Shown one piece after another: positions 1 to 8,766 of a stretch of DNA of 64,000 bases. Below the pieces are notes generated by a model that did no database searches, was not told the DNA's origin, and was given only the letters and a program-made list of their open reading frames with translations. Within the stretch, counting starts at the first letter, position 1. Every line of letters starts with the position of its first letter. A program made the translations under genes and the position numbers. Origin of the DNA: Chitiniphilus shinanonensis DSM 23277 (GTDB lineage: Bacteria > Pseudomonadota > Gammaproteobacteria > Burkholderiales > Chitinibacteraceae); contig NZ_KB895339.1 in the NCBI RefSeq assembly GCF_000374805.1, positions 62,001 to 126,000 on the forward strand, given 5' to 3'.

Positions 1-552
1 CGTCGCCACGTCAGGGCGCCAGCTGTCCGCCACCACGGCGGTCAGTTTCTGCACCTTGGCCAGGCTGTCGGCGGCCAGCGCCTTCTGGTTGCCGGGGGCG
101 GTGTAGAGGCCGGCCTCGAATTCGCCTTGGCGGATCAGCGGTGGGCTGATGTAGATCTTGTCCTTGATCTCCTGCAGGTCGACCAGCCAGGCCGTGTTGC
201 CGCCCAGCGTGGCGGTGCCGGACAGGATTTCGCGCAGGAAGCGGCTGTACGAATCGCTACTGTGGTCCACCTTCACCAGCTTGATCGGCTGGCGCAGGCC
301 GCCCAGGTGCAGCGCCTGCTGGGTCAGCACCAGTTCCACCACGTCGCGGCGCGAACCAGGGCCGGAAAAATGGGTCAAGGTCAGCGGGTCGCGCTTGCCG
401 ATGAAGCGGATGTAGTCGTTGTAGACATCCTGCTGGGTCAGGATGGTGATGCTCTGTTCGGCGCGCGCGCCCGGCAGCCACGCAAGGGCCAGGCCGGCGA
501 GCAGGCCCAGACAGAAGCGCCGGCGCAACGGGTTGAGGGGTGTCGGTTTCAT
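1..552 (-). CDS. Periplasmic substrate-binding-type protein, N-terminal part
   Basis: The gene runs off the left edge; 184 codons are visible. The start is the ATG at 552, preceded by a strong GGAGG ribosome site near 565. The protein opens with a basic segment containing RRRF, then a hydrophobic stretch ending in an ARA cleavage site near residue 31. It is therefore exported, possibly by Tat, although the twin-arginine consensus is imperfect. The mature part begins with a beta-strand-like EQSITILTQQDVYNDYIRF, which resembles extracellular solute-binding proteins of ABC or two-component systems. The ligand cannot be told. It is divergent from ahpC. The signal peptide is seen in the sequence; the family is inferred. 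Confidence 0.6.
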   Translation of the reverse strand, partial: MKPTPLNPLRRRFCLGLLAGLALAWLPGARAEQSITILTQQDVYNDYIRFIGKRDPLTLTHFSGPGSRRDVVELVLTQQALHLGGLRQPIKLVKVDHSSDSYSRFLREILSGTATLGGNTAWLVDLQEIKDKIYISPPLIRQGEFEAGLYTAPGNQKALAADSLAKVQKLTAVVADSWRPDVAT

Positions 553-628
553 ATGCTTTAGTTGTCCTCCGTATCCAACATCACGATGATCGCGTCTCCC
601 CGGGAACGAGACAATGGCTGTCGCTGCG

Positions 629-665
629 ATAGGAAGTAACTATCAGCCATATCAACTTTCCTTAT
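629..665 (+). promoter_or_regulatory. Putative OxyR operator
   Basis: ATAG-N7-CTAT (629-643) matches the OxyR half-operator pattern. Seven bases later a weaker partner follows, ATCA-N7-TTAT (651-665). The spacing is that of the four-contact OxyR site. It abuts the -35 box of the proposed ahpC promoter, which is the usual activating position. Binding is inferred; an oxyR gene is not in the window. Confidence 0.55.
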
Positions 666-694
666 TTGACGGGTCAGGAGTGAGCGACTATCGT
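666..694 (+). promoter_or_regulatory. Putative sigma-70 promoter of ahpC
   Basis: TTGACG (666-671), a 17-base spacer and TATCGT (689-694) form a reasonable sigma-70 promoter. It lies directly downstream of the OxyR-like site and would give a leader of about 100 bases before ahpC. Confidence 0.45.
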
Positions 695-803
695 TGCTGC
701 GCCTACCCATCACCGGGCGAACGGTGCCGCCAGCGCGGGCCGCGCGCCGCCGCGGAGCGATCCGCTTCTCTGTTTCATCCCTACATACGCACAGGAGATC
801 ACC

Positions 804-1406
804 ATGGCTGTCCTCGTTGGTAAACAAGCTCCCGCCTTCACCGCCGCCGCCGTACTCGGCAACGGCCAGATCGTCGATCAATACCACCTGCACGACAACA
901 TCAAGGGCAAGTACGCCGTGGTGTTCTTCTACCCGCTGGACTTCACCTTCGTGTGCCCGTCGGAACTGATCGCCTTCGATCACCGCCTGGAAGAGTTCAA
1001 GAAGCGCAACGTCGAAGTGATCGGCGTGTCGATCGACAGCCAGTTCACCCACAGCGCCTGGCGCAACACCCCGGTGGACAAGGGCGGTATCGGCCCGGTC
1101 GGCTACACCCTGGTCGCCGACGTGAAGCACGAGATCGCCAAGGCATTCGACGTCGAATCCGCCGATGGCGTGGCATTCCGCGGCACCTTCCTGATCGACA
1201 AGTCCGGCGTGGTGCGTCACCAACTGGTGAACGACCTGCCGCTGGGTCGCAACATCGACGAAACCCTGCGTACCGTCGACGCGCTGCAGTTCACCGAAGA
1301 GCACGGCGAAGTGTGCCCGGCGGGCTGGAACAAGGGCAAGAAGGGCATGAAGGCCGACGCCAAGGGCGTGGCCGAGTACCTGGCCTCTGAAGCTGCCTCG
1401 CTGTAA
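804..1406 (+). CDS. ahpC: 2-Cys peroxiredoxin (alkyl hydroperoxide reductase subunit C)
   Basis: Typical 2-Cys peroxiredoxin of 200 residues that reduces hydrogen peroxide and organic hydroperoxides in the cytoplasm. The peroxidatic cysteine is C51 in DFTFVCPSEL. The resolving cysteine is C171 in GEVCPAGW, so the C-terminal arm is intact. The start ATG at 804 has AGGAG eight bases upstream. No ahpF reductase gene follows; zapE comes next after a terminator, so the electron donor (AhpF, thioredoxin or another) is not determined by context, though trxA lies 22 kb away. An OxyR-like site upstream suggests peroxide induction. Identity is secure; the Prx1-type subclass is inferred from overall sequence. 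Confidence 0.95.
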   Translation: MAVLVGKQAPAFTAAAVLGNGQIVDQYHLHDNIKGKYAVVFFYPLDFTFVCPSELIAFDHRLEEFKKRNVEVIGVSIDSQFTHSAWRNTPVDKGGIGPVGYTLVADVKHEIAKAFDVESADGVAFRGTFLIDKSGVVRHQLVNDLPLGRNIDETLRTVDALQFTEEHGEVCPAGWNKGKKGMKADAKGVAEYLASEAASL

Positions 1407-1444
1407 GCGGGATCTGCCGCTCAAGGCGCTTCGGTCCAAAAAAG

Positions 1445-1471
1445 AAAGCCCCGGTTCGCCGGGGCTTTTTC
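1445..1471 (+). terminator. Rho-independent terminator after ahpC
   Basis: A stem of AAGCCCCGG/CCGGGGCTT with a TTCG loop is followed by a run of T, 40 bases after the ahpC stop codon. Confidence 0.85.
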
Positions 1472-1572
1472 ATTGCGGCGCCTGGCGTCGTCACATCGGG
1501 CGCGAAAGCGCGCGGTCCGTCCGGCCGCCCGCGCTGCGGCATAATGCTGCTTTGCCTCCTGAAAACCGTCGT

Positions 1573-2724
1573 ATGTCGCAACACGTGATCGCCCCACCGG
1601 CCGCCGGCATCAGCCCGCGTGCCTGGTATGACAGCCTTTCCGGCCAGCCCGGCTTTATCTTCGATGCCGCGCAGGCGCAGGCCATCGACCGGCTGGAGGC
1701 GCTGTGGCAGGCGCTGGTGGAGTTCAAGCGCAAGCGCAATCGCCTGTTCGGCAAGAGCCTGTTGCCGCAGCCCGACCTGCCGCGCGGGCTGTACTTCTGG
1801 GGTGGGGTGGGGCGCGGCAAGAGCTTCCTGATGGATGCCTTCTATGCCGGCCTGCCGTACCGCCGCAAGCGCCGGCTGCACTTCCACCACTTCATGCAGG
1901 AGGTGCACGCCGAGCTGAAGAAGCAGCAAGGCGCCGACGATCCGCTGGCGCGACTGGCCGAAAAGTGGGCCCGCGCGGTGCGGGTGCTGTGCTTCGACGA
2001 GTTCCATGTCTCCGACATCGCCGACGCGATGATCCTGCGCCGCCTGTTGGAGCAACTGTTCGCGCGCGGCGTGGTGATGGTGGCCACCAGCAACTACGCG
2101 CCGGACAACCTGTACCCCAACGGCTTGCAGCGCGCCAATTTCCTGCCCGCGATCGAGCTGATCAAGACGCAGATGGACGTGCTCAACGTCGACGGCGGCC
2201 AGGACTACCGGATGCGCACGCTGTCCCGCGCGCGCACCTACCTGACCCCGGCCGACGCGGCCAGTGAAGCCGAGCTGGATACGCTGTTCTCGGCGATCAG
2301 CACCGGCCACGACCTCGGCAACACCCTGACCATCGAAGGACGGCGGGTGGCCGCGCGGCGTCATGCGCCGGGCGTGGTGTGGTTCGATTTCGCCACGCTG
2401 TGCGGCGACGGGCGCGCCCAGGCCGACTACCTGCACCTGGCGCGCGAGTACCACACCGTGCTGCTGTCCGGCATTCCCCGCCTGGGGCCCGCCAGCGCCA
2501 ACGCGGCGCGGCGCTTCACCTGGCTGGTGGACGTGTTCTACGACCACCGCGTCAAACTGATCATTTCCGCCGAGACCGACGCCGCAGCGCTGTATACCGA
2601 AGGCGTGCAGGCGAGCGAGTTCTTCCGCACCGCCAGCCGCCTCACCGAAATGCAGTCGCAGGAATACCTGGCGTTGCCGCACCAGTCCGAGACCGAACGG
2701 CTGGCCGGCATTTCCGAGACCTGA
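1573..2724 (+). CDS. zapE: Cell division protein ZapE (AFG1-like ATPase)
   Basis: P-loop ATPase of 383 residues from the ATG at 1573; an in-frame TTG at 1552 would add seven residues and is less likely. Walker A is GGVGRGKS (residues 77-84) and the Walker B region is VLCFDEFHVSD. ATSNYAPDNLYPNGLQR is a characteristic AFG1/ZapE segment. In E. coli ZapE associates with the Z-ring and is needed for division under low oxygen or heat; that role is carried over from the family. Length fits the family (about 375). The quinone oxidoreductase gene follows 17 bases later and may be co-transcribed. Confidence 0.92.
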   Translation: MSQHVIAPPAAGISPRAWYDSLSGQPGFIFDAAQAQAIDRLEALWQALVEFKRKRNRLFGKSLLPQPDLPRGLYFWGGVGRGKSFLMDAFYAGLPYRRKRRLHFHHFMQEVHAELKKQQGADDPLARLAEKWARAVRVLCFDEFHVSDIADAMILRRLLEQLFARGVVMVATSNYAPDNLYPNGLQRANFLPAIELIKTQMDVLNVDGGQDYRMRTLSRARTYLTPADAASEAELDTLFSAISTGHDLGNTLTIEGRRVAARRHAPGVVWFDFATLCGDGRAQADYLHLAREYHTVLLSGIPRLGPASANAARRFTWLVDVFYDHRVKLIISAETDAAALYTEGVQASEFFRTASRLTEMQSQEYLALPHQSETERLAGISET

Positions 2725-2741
2725 AACCAGTCGAGCCGACC

Positions 2742-3707
2742 ATGCGCGCCATCCTTCCGCCCGTTCCCGGACAACCGCTCACCGTGGGCGAATTCGCCCC
2801 CCCGGTGCCACAGGCCGGCCAGCTGTTGGTGCGGGTGCGCGCGGCGGGGGTGAATCGCGCCGATCTGGCGCAGGCGGCGGGCCACTATCCGCCGCCGCGC
2901 GGCGAGTCGCCGCTGCTCGGCCTGGAGATCGCCGGCGAGGTGGCGGCGCTGGGCGAGGGCGTCGATGGCTACGCGCTGGGCGACGCGGTATTCGGGCTGG
3001 TGGCCGGTGGTGGCTACGCCGAGTATTGCGTGATCGACGCGGGGCTGGCGGTGCCGCTGCCGGCGGCGCTCGGTTTCGAGCAGGCGGCCAGCCTGCCGGA
3101 AGTCTGGCTGACCGCCTGGCTCAATCTGGTCGAGCTGGGCGGCTTGCGTCCGGGCGGCCGGGTGCTGGTCCATGCCGGTGCCAGTGGCGTGGGCGCCGCC
3201 GCGATCCAGCTGGCGCGTGCGCATGGCGCGTGGGTGGCGGCGACGGCGGGTGGCGACGCCAAGTGCGCGTGGTGCCGCGAGCTGGGCGCCGATCTGGTGA
3301 TCGATCATCGCGCGGGCGACTTCGCCGCCGAGGTCAAGGCTGCCGGCGAGGTCGGGCTGATCCTGGATACGGTGGGCGGCGACTACCTGCCGCGCAACCA
3401 GGCGTGTCTGGCCACCGATGGCCGCATCGTGTTGATCGGCCTGCTGCGCGGTACCGAGGCGCAGGCCAATCTCGGGCTGCTGCTGGTGAAGCGCCAGCAA
3501 CTGATCGGCAGCACGCTGCGCGCGTTACCGGTGGCGCGCAAGGCCGAGGTGGCCGCCGCGCTGTGGCCGTGGCTGCTGCCGCGGCTGGCGGCCGGCGAGA
3601 TCCGGCTGACGCTCGATCGCGTCTTTGCGCTGGAAGAGGCCGCCGAGGCGCACGCGTATCTGGCGCAGAACCGGAACCTGGGCAAGGTGGTGTTGCGGGT
3701 GGATTGA
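2742..3707 (+). CDS. NAD(P)H quinone oxidoreductase, PIG3-like medium-chain reductase
   Basis: Zinc-free medium-chain dehydrogenase/reductase of 321 residues. The N-terminal GroES-like part holds the AAGVNRADLAQAAGHYPPP segment typical of the PIG3/quinone oxidoreductase branch. The Rossmann part has HAGASGVGAAAIQLA (about 144-158) for NADPH binding. It would reduce quinones or other electrophilic carbonyls in the cytoplasm. The chosen ATG at 2742 lies 17 bases after zapE; the same frame is open further upstream but only as an overlap with zapE. The exact substrate is unknown. Confidence 0.88.
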   Translation: MRAILPPVPGQPLTVGEFAPPVPQAGQLLVRVRAAGVNRADLAQAAGHYPPPRGESPLLGLEIAGEVAALGEGVDGYALGDAVFGLVAGGGYAEYCVIDAGLAVPLPAALGFEQAASLPEVWLTAWLNLVELGGLRPGGRVLVHAGASGVGAAAIQLARAHGAWVAATAGGDAKCAWCRELGADLVIDHRAGDFAAEVKAAGEVGLILDTVGGDYLPRNQACLATDGRIVLIGLLRGTEAQANLGLLLVKRQQLIGSTLRALPVARKAEVAAALWPWLLPRLAAGEIRLTLDRVFALEEAAEAHAYLAQNRNLGKVVLRVD

Positions 3708-3801
3708 TCCAGCCGAGCGCGGCCGGCACTTCGCGCGTTCCGACGGGGCCGGCGCGGTTGTCGCCCAGCCCTCGGCCGTTCAGTGTGGCGGGCGCCTGCG
3801 A

Positions 3802-5400
3802 TCAACCGGCGTTGTCGGCGGCCGGTTTCCTCGCCGGCGCCAGGTACCAGTTGGCGGGCGGCACGATCTTGGGCGATTCGGGATCGTCCTCGTAGTTGGG
3901 GCTCATGATCTGCACACCGTATTCGTTGAACACGTCCTGCAAGTGGCCGTGCAGTTCGTCCAGGATCTCCAGCCGCCGTCGCGGTTCGTCCAGGGCTACG
4001 CGCAGGTTGTATTCCACGTAGAAGTCGGACAGCGCCGTCTGCAGCACCATCGGCTCGGGGTGATTGCGGATGCCGGCGGTGCGGCGCGCGCCCTCCAGCA
4101 TCATCGCCTCCACCTGTCGCCACGGCGTGTCGTAGCCGATGGTCATCACCACCGACACGATCACCCCGCCGCCGCCGGCCAGCCGGCTGAAGTTCTTCAC
4201 GTTCTGGCTGACCAGCACCGAGTTGGGAATCGCCACTTCCTCGCGCAGGTTAGTGTGGATCTTGGTGGCGAACAGACCGATCTCGGCCACGGTGCCCTCG
4301 TGGTCGCCGATCTGCACGTATTCGCCCACCTTGAGCGAACGGCTGTAGATCAGGATCAGGCCGCTGGCGAACTGGCTGACCACGCTGGACGCGCCCAGCG
4401 ACACCATCAGGCCGACCATCACCGACAGGCCCTTGAAGGCGTCGGTGTCGGCGCCGGGCAGATAGGGATAGATCATCGCCAGCGCCACCAGCCAGGTCAG
4501 GCAGATCAGCAGGCGGCGGGTGGTGGAGGCGGTGTCCGGGTCCAGCAGCTTCACGCTCAGCTGGCCGCTTTCCACCCGCAGGAACAGCACGTTGAGCAGG
4601 CGCGTCAGCCAACGGGTGACCGCCACGATGAACACCGCCGTCGCCAGGCCGGGCAGGGCGTCCAGTACCGCCGAACCCGCCTGTTCCAGAAACCCCAGCA
4701 CGTAGCGGTCCAGTTGTTCCGCCCAGATCCGGGTGCGCGGAAACTGCGCCAGCATCACCGACAGCCAGCGATAGCCGATCAGCAGCAACAGCGGCCAGAA
4801 GATCACCAGGCCCAGGTGGTGCACCAGCCGGCGGGCGCTGCCCGGCGTCACGGTGAGCACACCGGCCGGGGCGCGGTTGGCGGTGCTCATCAGCAGGTTG
4901 GTGGCGCGCTGCGACAACCAGCTCCCCATGCGCCGCAGCAGCCACAGCGCCAGCAGCATCGCCACCGTGGCGAGCGCGACCCGGCTGCCGGCCCACACGT
5001 ACTGCATCGGGTCGCGGAACGACTGGCTGTCGGTGATGGCCGCCTGCAAGGCCTGTTGGGCCTGTTGAGCGGTGCTGTCCAGGGTGTCGCCACCCAGCAC
5101 GTCGACGTCGGCGTGCAGGATCGAGAACAACGGTACGCCGTCGTATTCCAGCATGGCGGTGGAAGGACCGATGCTGACGTTCACCAGCGCGGGGTCGGCA
5201 GGGTGTTCCAGCAGCCGCTGGATGCGTTTCTCGGCGCCGGCCGCGCGTTGTTCGGGCGTATAGCCCGACAGTGGCGCCCGGAAGGTGACGAGGTCGCGGT
5301 TGAGGATGCGGGCGGTGACCGGGTGGTTGGCATCGGGCGCCGCGGCCTGGAGCAGGCCGGCCAGGCACAGCAGCAACAAGGCGAGATAAGCGCGGATCAT
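3802..5400 (-). CDS. MscS-family mechanosensitive ion channel
   Basis: Inner-membrane protein of 532 residues. It has an N-terminal signal peptide ending in LLQAAA, a periplasmic region of about 130 residues, then four hydrophobic segments before the MscS core. The core pore helix is the glycine/alanine-rich GLMVSLGASSVVSQFASGL, followed by the beta domain segment VGEYVQIGDHEGTVAEIG. It is much longer than E. coli MscS (286) and closer in layout to extended MscS paralogues. The role would be release of solutes on osmotic downshift. The start at 5400 lacks a close ribosome site; GGAGA lies about 20 bases upstream. The C-terminus is charged and proline-rich. Confidence 0.88.
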   Translation of the reverse strand: MIRAYLALLLLCLAGLLQAAAPDANHPVTARILNRDLVTFRAPLSGYTPEQRAAGAEKRIQRLLEHPADPALVNVSIGPSTAMLEYDGVPLFSILHADVDVLGGDTLDSTAQQAQQALQAAITDSQSFRDPMQYVWAGSRVALATVAMLLALWLLRRMGSWLSQRATNLLMSTANRAPAGVLTVTPGSARRLVHHLGLVIFWPLLLLIGYRWLSVMLAQFPRTRIWAEQLDRYVLGFLEQAGSAVLDALPGLATAVFIVAVTRWLTRLLNVLFLRVESGQLSVKLLDPDTASTTRRLLICLTWLVALAMIYPYLPGADTDAFKGLSVMVGLMVSLGASSVVSQFASGLILIYSRSLKVGEYVQIGDHEGTVAEIGLFATKIHTNLREEVAIPNSVLVSQNVKNFSRLAGGGGVIVSVVMTIGYDTPWRQVEAMMLEGARRTAGIRNHPEPMVLQTALSDFYVEYNLRVALDEPRRRLEILDELHGHLQDVFNEYGVQIMSPNYEDDPESPKIVPPANWYLAPARKPAADNAG

Positions 5401-5482
5401 GGGGGGCGGCGGGTCGTGTGATGTTCTCCTACGGTTTGGAGAGTCCGCCGCGGAAAGTCAACCGCGCGATGCGTGGCCCACG

Positions 5483-5508
5483 AAAAACGCCGCCCCGAAG
5501 GGCGGCGT
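5483..5508 (-). terminator. Terminator of the pnt operon
   Basis: Read on the minus strand, ACGCCGCCC-TTCG-GGGCGGCGT is followed by a T run. It lies about 35 bases past the pntB stop codon. Confidence 0.85.
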
Positions 5509-5542
5509 CGTTCGATCGGCTGCGGCCCGCAGGCCGCGAGGA

Positions 5543-6907
5543 TCAGATCGCGTGCAGCATGTCCTCGACCACCTTCTTGGCATCGCCGAACACCATCATG
5601 GTCTTGTCCATGTAGAACAGGTCGTTGTCCAGGCCGGCGTAGCCCACGCTCATCGAGCGCTTCACCACCAGCACGGTGCGAGCCTTGTAGGCGTCCAGGA
5701 TCGGCATGCCGTAGATCGGGCTGGCGCTGTCGTTCTTGGCGGCGGGGTTGACCACGTCGTTGGCGCCGATCACCAGCACCACGTCGGTGGTGGAGAACTC
5801 GCTGTTGATCTCTTCCATCTCCAGCACCTTGTCGTACGGCACTTCGGCTTCGGCCAGCAGCACGTTCATGTGCCCCGGCATCCGCCCGGCCACCGGGTGG
5901 ATGGCGTAGCGTACCTTCACGCCGTGCTCTTCCAGCATGGTGGTCAGTTCCTGCAACGCATGCTGGGCGCGCGACACGGCCAGACCGTAGCCGGGAACGA
6001 TCACCACGCTTTCGGCGTTGGACATCAGGAAGGCGGCATCCTCGGGGCTGCCCGACTTGTAGTTGCGCGCCGCGCCGTCGCCACCGGCGGCGGTGCCCTC
6101 GGCCGCGCCGAAGCCGCCCAGCAGGACCGACACCAGCGAGCGGTTCATCGCGCGGCACATGATGTAGCTGAGGATGGCGCCGGACGAGCCCACGCAGGCG
6201 CCGGCGATGATCAGCACCGAGTTGTCCAGCGTAAAGCCGATGCCGGCGGCCGCCCAACCCGAGTACGAGTTCAGCATCGACACCACCACCGGCATGTCGG
6301 CGCCGCCGATGGGCACGATCACCATCACGCCGAGCAGCAGCGCCAGGACCAGCATCATCAGGAAGGCGCTGTGGCTGTCGGTGACGAAGTACGCACCGCC
6401 GAAGCCCAGCATGGCCAGGAACACCACCAGGTTGAACACGTGCTGGCCGGCAAAGCGCACCGGCTTGGACGCGAAGCGGCCCGACAGCTTGCCCCAGGCG
6501 ACGATCGACGCGGTGAAGGTGATGGCGCCGATGAAGGCGCCGAGGAACAGCTCGATCTTCTGCACCTGGGTATGGCTCTGCCCGGTGTGGTAGATCGCGG
6601 CGACGGCGATCAGCACCGCGGCCAGACCGACCAGCGAGTGCATGGCGGCGACCAGCTCGGGCATGGCGGTCATCGCCACGGTCTTGGCCTTCCAGGCGCC
6701 GATGGCGGCGCCGGCGGCGATGGCGATGCCGATCAGCCACAGCACCGGGCTGGATGCGACGAACAGCGTGGTGACACCGGCCAGCGCCATGCCGACCATG
6801 CCGTAGACGTTGCCGGCGCGCGCCGACACCGGCGACGACAGACCGCGCAGCGACAGGATGAACAGCACGGCGGAGACGAGATAACTGAGGGCGTAGAGGT
6901 TCTGCAT
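5543..6907 (-). CDS. pntB: NAD(P) transhydrogenase subunit beta
   Basis: 454 residues. The N-terminal two thirds are a series of hydrophobic helices (proton-conducting domain II). The C-terminal domain III binds NADP(H): IVPGYGLAVSRAQ, VAGRMPGHMNVLLAEA, IGANDVVNPAA and KRSMSVGYAG are all present. With PntAA and PntAB it couples hydride transfer from NADH to NADP+ to proton entry across the inner membrane and so supplies NADPH. The start is the ATG at 6907 after an AGGAG-like AAGGAGCGC; an upstream in-frame GTG would overlap pntAB and is not needed. One base separates it from pntAB. Confidence 0.96.
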   Translation of the reverse strand: MQNLYALSYLVSAVLFILSLRGLSSPVSARAGNVYGMVGMALAGVTTLFVASSPVLWLIGIAIAAGAAIGAWKAKTVAMTAMPELVAAMHSLVGLAAVLIAVAAIYHTGQSHTQVQKIELFLGAFIGAITFTASIVAWGKLSGRFASKPVRFAGQHVFNLVVFLAMLGFGGAYFVTDSHSAFLMMLVLALLLGVMVIVPIGGADMPVVVSMLNSYSGWAAAGIGFTLDNSVLIIAGACVGSSGAILSYIMCRAMNRSLVSVLLGGFGAAEGTAAGGDGAARNYKSGSPEDAAFLMSNAESVVIVPGYGLAVSRAQHALQELTTMLEEHGVKVRYAIHPVAGRMPGHMNVLLAEAEVPYDKVLEMEEINSEFSTTDVVLVIGANDVVNPAAKNDSASPIYGMPILDAYKARTVLVVKRSMSVGYAGLDNDLFYMDKTMMVFGDAKKVVEDMLHAI

Positions 6908-6908
6908 C

Positions 6909-7253
6909 TCAGCGCTCCTTCTTCTTGAACATTTCCAGCATGCGACGGGTGACCAGGAAGCCACCGAAGATGTTGATGCTGGCGATGAACACGGCGATGG
7001 CGCCGAGGACGCTGGTCAGGGTGATGACGTCGCCCTGGATGTCGACCACCTGAAGCATGGCGCCGACCACGATGATGCCGGAGATGGCGTTGGTCACGGC
7101 CATCAGCGGGGTGTGCAGCGCCGGGGTGACGTTCCATACCACGTGGTAGCCGACGAAGATGGCGAGGACGAAGACGGTCAGGCTGGCGACGACGGGATCG
7201 ACGCCTCCCGCCTGCGCGATGGCGGAGGCCGCCTGGGCAATCGGTTCGTTCAT
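6909..7253 (-). CDS. pntAB: NAD(P) transhydrogenase subunit alpha part 2
   Basis: 114-residue membrane subunit with three hydrophobic helices, equivalent to the C-terminal membrane part of E. coli Pnt[21 protein letters not shown] is the conserved helix-connecting segment, and the protein ends in a basic MFKKKER tail. Genes for the two alpha parts are separate here, as in Rhodospirillum and many other bacteria. It lies 13 bases after pntAA and one base before pntB, clearly in one operon. Confidence 0.95.
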   Translation of the reverse strand: MNEPIAQAASAIAQAGGVDPVVASLTVFVLAIFVGYHVVWNVTPALHTPLMAVTNAISGIIVVGAMLQVVDIQGDVITLTSVLGAIAVFIASINIFGGFLVTRRMLEMFKKKER

Positions 7254-7266
7254 GATGGGTCCTGGA

Positions 7267-8379
7267 TCAGAGATTCTTCAATTCGCCCTGGTGGGCGATG
7301 CAGGTGGCTTCGACGATGTCGTCCTCGAAGTTCAGCGCCAGCTTGGCTTCCTTGTCGAACAGCAGGGCGGCGAAGGTGAGCACGTTGCGCGCGAACATGG
7401 CCGAGGCGTCGGCGGCGAGTTCGGAGGGCAGGTTGCCCGAGCCGAGCACGGTGACGCCGTTGGGCGTGGTCACCACCTGGTCCATCCGCGACAACGGGCA
7501 GTTGCCGCCGCTTTCCACCGCCAGGTCGACGATCACGCTGCCTTGCTTCATGGTCTCGACGGTTTCGGGCGTCAGCAGCACCGGCGCCGGCTTGCCCGGG
7601 ATCTGCGCGGTGGTGATGACGATGTCGGCCTCGCGCGCGCGCTCGGCGATCAGCGCGGCCTGACGGGCCTTGTAGTCGGCCGACATTTCGCGGGCGTAGC
7701 CGCCGCTGGTCTCGGCGGACTGGCCTTCGTCGGCGGGCACCTCGATGAAGCGTGCGCCCAGCGATTCCACCTGCTCGCGCGCGACCGGGCGCACGTCGAA
7801 TGCCTCGACCACGGCGCCCAGACGCTTGGCGGTGGCGATCGCCTGCAGGCCGGCCACGCCGGTGCCCAGGATCAACACGCGCGCCGGCTTCACGGTGCCG
7901 GCGGCGGTCATCATCATCGGCATGAAGCGTGGGTAGTACTGGCAGGCCTTGAGCACGGCGCGGTAGCCGGCCACGTTGGCCTGCGACGACAGCACGTCCA
8001 TCGATTGCGCGCGCGAGGTGCGCGGCATGCGTTCCAGGGCGAACGCGGTCAGGCGCTTGTCGGCCAGCCAGCGCTTGTGCGGATAGCGCTGCGCGTCGAA
8101 CGACGCGATGATGGCGGCGCCATCGGGGATATTGGCCAGTTCGGCCTCGCTGGGTGCGCGCACCTTCAGCACCAGCTCGGCCCCGGCGTAGACGTTGCCG
8201 TCCGCGGCGATGGTGGCGCCGGCCGCCACGAAGGCGTCGTCCGAAATGGCCGCGCCACGGCCGGCGCCGGGGGCGACGCGGACCGTGTGGCCCTGCGCCA
8301 CGTACTTCTTCACCGTTTCCGGTGTCGCCGCCACCCGGCACTCGCCCGGATGCGTTTCGGCGGCAATCGCGATCAACAT
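7267..8379 (-). CDS. pntAA: NAD(P) transhydrogenase subunit alpha part 1
   Basis: Soluble 370-residue NAD(H)-binding subunit (domain I), related to alanine dehydrogenase. The N-terminal [19 protein letters not shown] is typical, and the Rossmann motif is [13 protein letters not shown]. The mobile-loop region [18 protein letters not shown] is present. The ATG at 8379 follows GGAGGATTACACCA. It is the first gene of pntAA-pntAB-pntB. No clear regulatory site was found in the 387 bases shared with the divergent DUF2325 gene that points toward pnt. Confidence 0.95.
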   Translation of the reverse strand: MLIAIAAETHPGECRVAATPETVKKYVAQGHTVRVAPGAGRGAAISDDAFVAAGATIAADGNVYAGAELVLKVRAPSEAELANIPDGAAIIASFDAQRYPHKRWLADKRLTAFALERMPRTSRAQSMDVLSSQANVAGYRAVLKACQYYPRFMPMMMTAAGTVKPARVLILGTGVAGLQAIATAKRLGAVVEAFDVRPVAREQVESLGARFIEVPADEGQSAETSGGYAREMSADYKARQAALIAERAREADIVITTAQIPGKPAPVLLTPETVETMKQGSVIVDLAVESGGNCPLSRMDQVVTTPNGVTVLGSGNLPSELAADASAMFARNVLTFAALLFDKEAKLALNFEDDIVEATCIAHQGELKNL

Positions 8380-8695
8380 TGGTGTAATCCTCCCTGCATT
8401 GACGGTGGAACCGGCTGTTGCCGGTATCGGAAATCTGCTTTGCCTATCGGCGTTCGCGCGGCCTGCCGGCCCGGCGATCCGCCTGTTCTGATCCGACCCT
8501 CAATTAGGCGTGCTCCAGCATGCGTGCGGTTTGACCGGACGCAAGCAAGGATGCTTCCGGGGTGGGTAAGGGGAAACCATCCAGTCCGTTACGAGTACAA
8601 CGGCATTTAATAAAACAACTGTTTGACACGCAATGGCGGACATCAGCATGTCATTTGCCTTTCATCGGAATATCACTTGCCAAGCAGAGTTCAAT
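8380..8695. other. Divergent intergenic region, pnt / DUF2325
   Basis: No gene seen. It is more AT-rich than its surroundings between 8600 and 8700. It should hold the pnt promoter on the minus strand, but no convincing hexamer pair could be fixed. TTGACA occurs on the plus strand at 8623-8628 without a good -10 partner. Confidence 0.5.
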
Positions 8696-8716
8696 AAATG
8701 AGAATTAGTCTCATTT
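8696..8716 (+). promoter_or_regulatory. Putative Fur box before the DUF2325 gene
   Basis: A perfect inverted repeat, AAATGAGA (8696-8703) and TCTCATTT (8709-8716), separated by ATTAG, closely resembles the Fur consensus (TGAGAAT-type). A weak promoter, TTGCCA (8677-8682) with GAGAAT (8700-8705) at 17 bases, would place the -10 box inside the operator, as expected for iron repression. The Fur assignment is inferred from the motif. Confidence 0.6.
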
Positions 8717-8766
8717 GAAAAGGCCGCATGACCCGTGCGGTTATTCCACGACAAGGATTCTCCGGA

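Noticed and set aside
1552-1572. TTG start for zapE
   Set aside because: It adds seven residues not typical of the family, and no ribosome site favours it over the ATG at 1573.
8623-8651. TTGACA promoter for the DUF2325 gene
   Set aside because: No acceptable -10 hexamer at 16-18 bases; the weaker pair inside the Fur-like site fits better.
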